Under the pieces are notes generated by a model. It had not been told where the DNA came from, ran no database searches, and worked only from the letters and a program-made list of their open reading frames with translations. Positions 59,784 to 64,000 of a DNA stretch of 64,000 bases are shown piece after piece. The translations under genes and the position numbers were made by a program. Position 1 is the stretch's first letter. Every line of letters starts with the position of its first letter. Source of the stretch: Salinispirillum sp. LH 10-3-1 (GTDB taxonomy: Bacteria; Pseudomonadota; Gammaproteobacteria; Pseudomonadales; Natronospirillaceae); assembly GCF_030643825.1 (NCBI RefSeq), contig NZ_CP101717.1, positions 3,059,673 through 3,123,672 on the forward strand, written 5' to 3'.

Positions 59784-60437
59784 ATGACCGTCGATCAAGT
59801 CATCCCCTCAAGTAACCCATCACCCAACACCGGACGCATACGACAAGAAAACACTGAAAAAATACTCGCAGCTGCCGCACACGAGTTCGTCCAGCACGGT
59901 TTTCGCGGTGCCTCACTGCAAAAAATCGCCGAACGGGCCGAATTACCAAAGGCCAATGTACTCTACTATTTTAAATCTAAGCAAGGCCTCTATTCGGCCC
60001 TACTGGAAGACATCATTGCATTGTGGAACTCAGCGTTCGACCACATCTCTGAAGATGATGATCCAGCTGAAGCCTTGGCCAGCTATATTCACGCCAAGGT
60101 AAAATACTCCTTTACCCACCCTATGGCATCACGCATTTTTGCCAGCGAAATCATTCATGGCGCACCAAACCTCAGTGCGCAGTTGGGCAAGCCACTGCAT
60201 GACTGGGTCGACGGGCGTACGCGAGTCATGCAGCACTGGATGGAACAAGGCAAGATGCGTCAACTTGACCCGCTACATCTGTTGTTCCTCATTTGGAGCA
60301 GCACCCAGTTCTACGCCGACTTCGGTGCCCAGGTTGACGGTTTAGTTCCCCGGCCTCTGGATGCCAGTGAACAGCAACGTATTGCGGAGCAGTTGACCGA
60401 TGTCATTCTGCGTGGCTGTGGGTTGCACATAGAATAA
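59784..60437 (+). CDS. TetR-family regulator (RutR-like)
   Basis: A 217-residue TetR regulator. The helix-turn-helix is ASLQKIAERAELPKANVLYYFKSKQGLYSAL; the C-terminal domain ASYIHAKVKYSFTHPMASRIFASEIIHGAPN is close to that of RutR/YcdC. RutR controls pyrimidine and related pathways in E. coli, but no rut genes are here, so the target is unknown. It is followed 90 bp later by a chemoreceptor gene. Confidence 0.88.
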   Translation: MTVDQVIPSSNPSPNTGRIRQENTEKILAAAAHEFVQHGFRGASLQKIAERAELPKANVLYYFKSKQGLYSALLEDIIALWNSAFDHISEDDDPAEALASYIHAKVKYSFTHPMASRIFASEIIHGAPNLSAQLGKPLHDWVDGRTRVMQHWMEQGKMRQLDPLHLLFLIWSSTQFYADFGAQVDGLVPRPLDASEQQRIAEQLTDVILRGCGLHIE

Positions 60438-60527
60438 TATTATTCGTTCGATCAGTGATCTGAAACAGTCTAAACTACTTATATAAACCTCAACGTTTTC
60501 ATGCGTCTCAGCCGAGTAGACAGGTCT

Positions 60528-62045
60528 ATGAATAAAGCCACCAACAGCCGATTGATCAGCTTTGTACTGAATTACCGCCATGAAGTAGACAACATAATGC
60601 TCAAGCTCACTTTTGGCGCTTGGGCGATGTGTTTTCTCTATGCGCCTTTTTATGGTACTTGGGCATTAGCATTATTAGTGGGGGGGGCGCTTACTGCCGT
60701 TAACTTCTTCGCTATCAAGATACTGAACCATCACCGTTCTACGCCGGCTATTATTGCGGTCGTATTGATGCTGTTCGTCACCCTACACGTGCATCAGATG
60801 CGCGGTATGATTGAAGCGCATTTTGGCTACTTCGTGGCCTTGGCCATCCTGTTTGTATATTTGGAGTACCGTCCCATTTTGTGGGGGGCTGCTGCCGCTG
60901 CTGTCATTCATGTTGTGTTACACCTCACGCAGCATGCCGGCATTCCAATATACCTGTTTCCTTCAATGGAGCACTCATGGGCTATCGTCGGTATGCACGC
61001 CATGTATGTGGTCATTGAAACAGGCGTCTTGATTGTCCTGATGCGCTTGGCCAAACGCATGTTAGAGGCGTCGCAAGAACTTGTCCGCGTGACCACCACC
61101 ATGCTCGGCGACGACGAAGCGACCATTGACCTATCGATACGGGCCAATGCGGCCAGCAACCCTATTCTGTCACAGTTGAATTGGGTTCTAGAATCACTGC
61201 ACTCAGCCATTCTAGCGACACAGAAAGCCTATAATACCGCCGATGAAACCCTAGAGCATTTGAACCATAACACGGCCGACGTAGTGGCCTTGTCGGCGCA
61301 AAGCCAATCCGCCATCGACCAGATGCGTGGTGCCATGCAAGATATGAACGAGTCCTTCATCGCGGTATCCGAGCAAACCCAACGTGCCGCTACACTCGCC
61401 GATGAAACCACCAGTGCACAAAAAGAAGGCCAGATAGCCGTGCGTAGTGCGCGGGATGGTATTGTCAGCCTGTCCAGTGTACTGAGCAATACAGGTGAAA
61501 CCGTTAAGGGCTTGGCCGATGACTGCGCCGCTGTGACTAAAACCCTGACGGAAATCCAGGGCATTGCCGAGCAAACCAATCTGTTGGCCCTAAATGCTGC
61601 CATCGAAGCCGCCAGAGCCGGCGAGCAAGGCCGTGGCTTTGCCGTCGTTGCTGACGAGGTGCGTGCATTAGCATCACGTACGCAAGTCTCTACGGCAAAT
61701 ATTAAGGTAATCATTGATCGCTTGGTGAGTGGTTCTCAAGCTTCCGTAGAGGCTATGGTGTCGAGCCAAGCGCGGGTGCAAGACAATGTGACGCAATCAG
61801 AAGTAGTGGAACAAGTCTTTGAGCAAATCAGGCGGGCGCTGACGGAGATCACAGAGATCAGTCAGCAAATTGCCGTGGCGACAGAAGAGCAGACGCAGGT
61901 ATCGGGCGACATTACACGTCAGATCAGTGACATCGCCGAAACCAGTCTCGTGACAGCCCAAAAGATTGAAGAGAACGGCCAGCGAACGACGACCCTGCAA
62001 GGTGCCTTCGAATCACTGGCTAAAATGCTACGCAAGTTCGACTGA
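60528..62045 (+). CDS. Chemoreceptor with multi-helix membrane sensor
   Basis: A 505-residue methyl-accepting protein without a periplasmic domain. Six helices (about 26-185) form the input: a His-rich pair, [18 protein letters not shown] and [10 protein letters not shown], recurs in similar membrane sensors of chemoreceptors and GGDEF proteins. The cytoplasmic tip has [18 protein letters not shown] and [15 protein letters not shown]. The ATG at 60528 follows AGG; an ATG at 60501 would add nine residues but has no ribosome-binding site. The input helices may sense a membrane redox or lipid signal, which is unproven. It overlaps no neighbour. Confidence 0.9.
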   Translation: MNKATNSRLISFVLNYRHEVDNIMLKLTFGAWAMCFLYAPFYGTWALALLVGGALTAVNFFAIKILNHHRSTPAIIAVVLMLFVTLHVHQMRGMIEAHFGYFVALAILFVYLEYRPILWGAAAAAVIHVVLHLTQHAGIPIYLFPSMEHSWAIVGMHAMYVVIETGVLIVLMRLAKRMLEASQELVRVTTTMLGDDEATIDLSIRANAASNPILSQLNWVLESLHSAILATQKAYNTADETLEHLNHNTADVVALSAQSQSAIDQMRGAMQDMNESFIAVSEQTQRAATLADETTSAQKEGQIAVRSARDGIVSLSSVLSNTGETVKGLADDCAAVTKTLTEIQGIAEQTNLLALNAAIEAARAGEQGRGFAVVADEVRALASRTQVSTANIKVIIDRLVSGSQASVEAMVSSQARVQDNVTQSEVVEQVFEQIRRALTEITEISQQIAVATEEQTQVSGDITRQISDIAETSLVTAQKIEENGQRTTTLQGAFESLAKMLRKFD

Positions 62046-62072
62046 GTCGAGCCCTGCTATTGCCTAGACGTG

Positions 62073-62105
62073 GTGGTTGAAGCCGCCTATAGCGGATTCA
62101 ACCAC
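62073..62105. terminator. Hairpin at the convergent end of mak
   Basis: GTGGTTGAA pairs with TTCAACCAC, with CCGC / GCGG inside, over the stop codon of mak. It lies between the convergent chemoreceptor and mak ends; no T-run is evident. Confidence 0.5.
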
Positions 62106-62995
62106 GCCGCGCCGCGCACACCGCTGGAATCGCCGTGCAAGGCCTTAACAATGGGTGTATCGCACTCATTGCCAATCACATATTGCGCGAGCAATCCGGG
62201 CAAGCGCTTATAGATTTCTTGCAGATTCGATGCGCCGCCACCCAATACGATTACGTCTGGGTCCAGTACATTAATGACACTCGACAGTCCGCGCGCCAGC
62301 TGTTCAACGTACTCATCAACCACGCGCACTGCAGCCGCTTGGCCGCTCTCGGCACGCTGGCTGATCTCCGCACCCGTCAACTTCTCGCCAGTTGCCATCT
62401 CGTAAGACTTCACCAAGCCCGTGCCCGATAAAAAGGTTTCGTTGCACCCCATCTTACCGCAGTAGCAAGGCCGCCGCATAAGTTCATGGTCTGATGTCCA
62501 AGGCAACGGGTTATGCCCCCACTCGCCTGCAACCCCATTGGGGCCCGACAACGGCAAGCCGTTCACGGCAATACCGGCACCACAGCCCGTACCTAGAATG
62601 GCGGCAAACACCAACGGATAACCTTTACCAGCGCCATCGGTGGCTTCCGATACAGCAAGGCAGTTGGCATCATTGGTCAATTGGACTGCTCTACCCAAAC
62701 GCTTACTGAGATCTACCTGCATCGGCTGACCATTAAGCCACACAGAATTGGCGTTCTTCACATTACCGGTTTTGCGTGACACAGTTCCGGGAATGCCGAT
62801 ACCGACCGGAATATTCTTCTCGCCTGCCGCCTGTTCGGCTTCGTCTACTAAGGCTACGATGGCATCCAGAGTGCCCGGGTAGTCGTGCTGAGGGGTAGGT
62901 ACACGTTTACGGAAGTGTTCAGTGCTGTCTCGACTCAGCAGGATGACTTCAATCTTGGTACCGCCAAGATCGATCCCGATGCGAAAGTCTGTCAT
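62087..62995 (-). CDS. mak: ROK-family fructokinase Mak
   Basis: A 302-residue ROK kinase. It aligns along its whole length with E. coli Mak from memory: MTDFRIGIDLGGTKIEVIL start, NANSVWLNGQP, NDANCLAVSEATDGAGKG, AGEWGHNPLPW, the zinc site CYCGKMGC, and VLGGGASN. It phosphorylates fructose (and mannose) with ATP in the cytoplasm. I start at the ATG at 62995; a longer reading would begin in an unrelated basic stretch. A T-run (eight Ts) lies just upstream and has no obvious hairpin of its own. Confidence 0.93.
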   Translation of the reverse strand: MTDFRIGIDLGGTKIEVILLSRDSTEHFRKRVPTPQHDYPGTLDAIVALVDEAEQAAGEKNIPVGIGIPGTVSRKTGNVKNANSVWLNGQPMQVDLSKRLGRAVQLTNDANCLAVSEATDGAGKGYPLVFAAILGTGCGAGIAVNGLPLSGPNGVAGEWGHNPLPWTSDHELMRRPCYCGKMGCNETFLSGTGLVKSYEMATGEKLTGAEISQRAESGQAAAVRVVDEYVEQLARGLSSVINVLDPDVIVLGGGASNLQEIYKRLPGLLAQYVIGNECDTPIVKALHGDSSGVRGAAWLNPL

Positions 62996-63109
62996 GGTGC
63001 TCTCCACTGTTTTTTTTGATCGGTCCTTATGCGGGCCCACACGATTGCGCCACCCACAGGACTCTTTGGTTTTAGTATGGGGGAGCGCAGTATACTACGA
63101 AGTGCGAAA

Positions 63110-63137
63110 CCACCGCCAAGGACTCTTCGCGCGGTGG
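63110..63137 (-). terminator. Possible terminator after the GGDEF gene
   Basis: CCACCGC (63110-63116) pairs with GCGGTGG (63131-63137), a 7-bp stem with a 14-nt loop. On the minus strand it is followed by TTTCG only, so it is weak. Confidence 0.35.
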
Positions 63138-63169
63138 GCTGGAGTAACCCTCAGCCAGCAGCTCAGGCT

Positions 63170-64000
63170 TTATACGGACAGTGCTTGAACCGGCCCGCTT
63201 ACTTGGTTCTTACCGTTACTTTTACTGTGATAGACTTGGGCATCGGCGTCACGAAATAAAGCCTCTAAATCAGCGTTGCTGTCGGCATAACTGATACCAA
63301 TACTGACCGTCACGCCAGACTCAGAGAATGCGGCCATCTGGGTTTCCACTGCGGTCCGGACCAACTCCGCACGGGCACGCAAGGCCTCTGGTTCAATCCC
63401 CCACAACGCCACCATAAATTCCTCGCCGCCCATCCGACAAAGTAAATCATCTGGCCGTAAGTGGTCTTCAATGTAGGTCGCAACCTGGACCAGGGCATCG
63501 TCGCCGGCCTGATGACCATAGGTATCATTGACCTGTTTGAAATCATCGAGGTCCAATACCATCATGCCCACCGGACCATCCGGCAAAGTCTGTTTGCGCT
63601 GTGCAAATGTCTCCGAAAAGGCTCGGCGATTCAGCACCCCGGTTAACGGATCGCGCTGGCTTTGATGCTCTAAGCGCCGCAGCAGATTCTGTGTCTCTGT
63701 GATATTCCGCACCGTCGACACAGTGGCTGCGTCATGCATTTCACCTAAAGGCTGTACGACCACTTGATAGTCGTCCTCGCCTATACGAATATCTAACTGA
63801 CTACCGCCCCCCATATAAATGGCTTCGCGCCACGCAGGGTAGTTGCGTAATACCGAACGAATACGCAGTGTCCCGGTATCCTCCGGCAACTGAATCAACG
63901 CCCGTAGAGAGGTGTTGGCGTCCAAGATTCGGCCGCGACGATCAACAATCATGATGCCATCCGGTAGCAAATTGAACACGCGGTCACGGGCCACAGGGCT
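63170..64000 (-). CDS. PAS-GGDEF diguanylate cyclase, 5' end cut by window edge
   Basis: The C-terminal 276 or so residues of a diguanylate cyclase. A PAS domain (about 1-95 of the visible part, NLLPDGIMIVDRRGRILDAN) joins a GGDEF domain with DPLTGVLNRRAF, the active GGEEF site and an RPDD inhibitory site (RxxD) five residues before it, so product inhibition by c-di-GMP is expected. The frame is open beyond 64000; the SPVARDRV entry is typical of proteins with a membrane 7TM histidine-kinase-type N-terminus, which would lie outside the window. It faces no close partner here. Confidence 0.9.
   Translation of the reverse strand, partial: SPVARDRVFNLLPDGIMIVDRRGRILDANTSLRALIQLPEDTGTLRIRSVLRNYPAWREAIYMGGGSQLDIRIGEDDYQVVVQPLGEMHDAATVSTVRNITETQNLLRRLEHQSQRDPLTGVLNRRAFSETFAQRKQTLPDGPVGMMVLDLDDFKQVNDTYGHQAGDDALVQVATYIEDHLRPDDLLCRMGGEEFMVALWGIEPEALRARAELVRTAVETQMAAFSESGVTVSIGISYADSNADLEALFRDADAQVYHSKSNGKNQVSGPVQALSV

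Noticed and set aside
63003-63020. T-run before mak as a terminator
   Set aside because: An eight-T tract is present, but no stem immediately precedes it on either strand, so it is not called.
1-64000. tRNA, rRNA, CRISPR arrays, complete insertion sequences, prophage
   Set aside because: No cloverleaf-like gene, repeat-spacer pattern, transposase or phage gene was seen in either strand by reading; a dedicated tRNA/CRISPR scan could not be run.

Overview
The window looks like a chromosomal segment of a free-living, probably marine, gammaproteobacterium of the Oceanospirillales / Saccharospirillum-Reinekea type. This is inferred from protein resemblance, dense gene packing, an estimated GC content in the mid-50s, and the mix of sugar, polyamine, chemotaxis and respiratory genes. 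No rRNA, tRNA, CRISPR array, complete insertion sequence or prophage was recognised. About 59 protein genes fill the sequence; modC at the left edge and a GGDEF gene at the right edge are cut.

Left part (1-20.6 kb). After the modC tail come a 1-Cys peroxiredoxin, an Rnk-type regulator, a fatty-acid hydroxylase with its MerR regulator, and three small accessory genes (DCC thioredoxin-like, SH3, cytidine-deaminase-like). Next is a transport/sulfur block: chromate transporter, two divergent MFS carriers and a persulfide dioxygenase-rhodanese fusion. It is followed by the biotin ECF transporter bioMNY, an ABC1/UbiB kinase, mercaptopyruvate sulfurtransferase with modF, a large PAS histidine kinase and a chemoreceptor.

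Centre (20.7-32.8 kb). A galactoside utilisation regulon: a leftward operon galT-galK-permease-permease-GH36-GH42-binding protein, a rightward LacI-type regulator and a leftward galE. The operon and galE carry the same perfect 14-bp operator; a degenerate one precedes the regulator. Imported alpha- and beta-galactosides would be split by GH36 and GH42, and galactose would enter the Leloir pathway. No ATPase for the importer is encoded here.

Right-centre (33-46.3 kb). A RegB/RegA (RoxS/RoxR) redox two-component pair sits directly before a short-type (CIO-like) cytochrome bd oxidase cydAB and its assembly exporter cydDC. Then come RarD, a universal stress protein with an FNR/Anr box, a fusion protein ending in a small acetyltransferase domain, a SGNH hydrolase group, a MazG-like pyrophosphatase, a YebC-family regulator and a DUF2784 protein.

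Right part (46.4-64 kb). A polyamine / beta-alanine catabolic cluster (two PuuB-like oxidases, cupin, BauC/MmsA-like and BauA-like enzymes, PuuC-like dehydrogenase, PuuR-like regulator) is followed by a DUF1566 protein, YejK, and a sigma-54 module: an enhancer-binding protein with a degenerate receiver, divergent from a BON-DUF2383 gene pair that has a -24/-12 promoter. The window ends with a TetR regulator, a membrane-sensor chemoreceptor, fructokinase mak and the diguanylate cyclase.

The most striking non-coding signal is a family of at least six hairpin repeats (plus one truncated copy), mostly between convergent genes. All share one core, but their stems differ from copy to copy with matching changes on both arms. 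A second, unrelated element with perfect 31-bp arms splits the bau-like operon.
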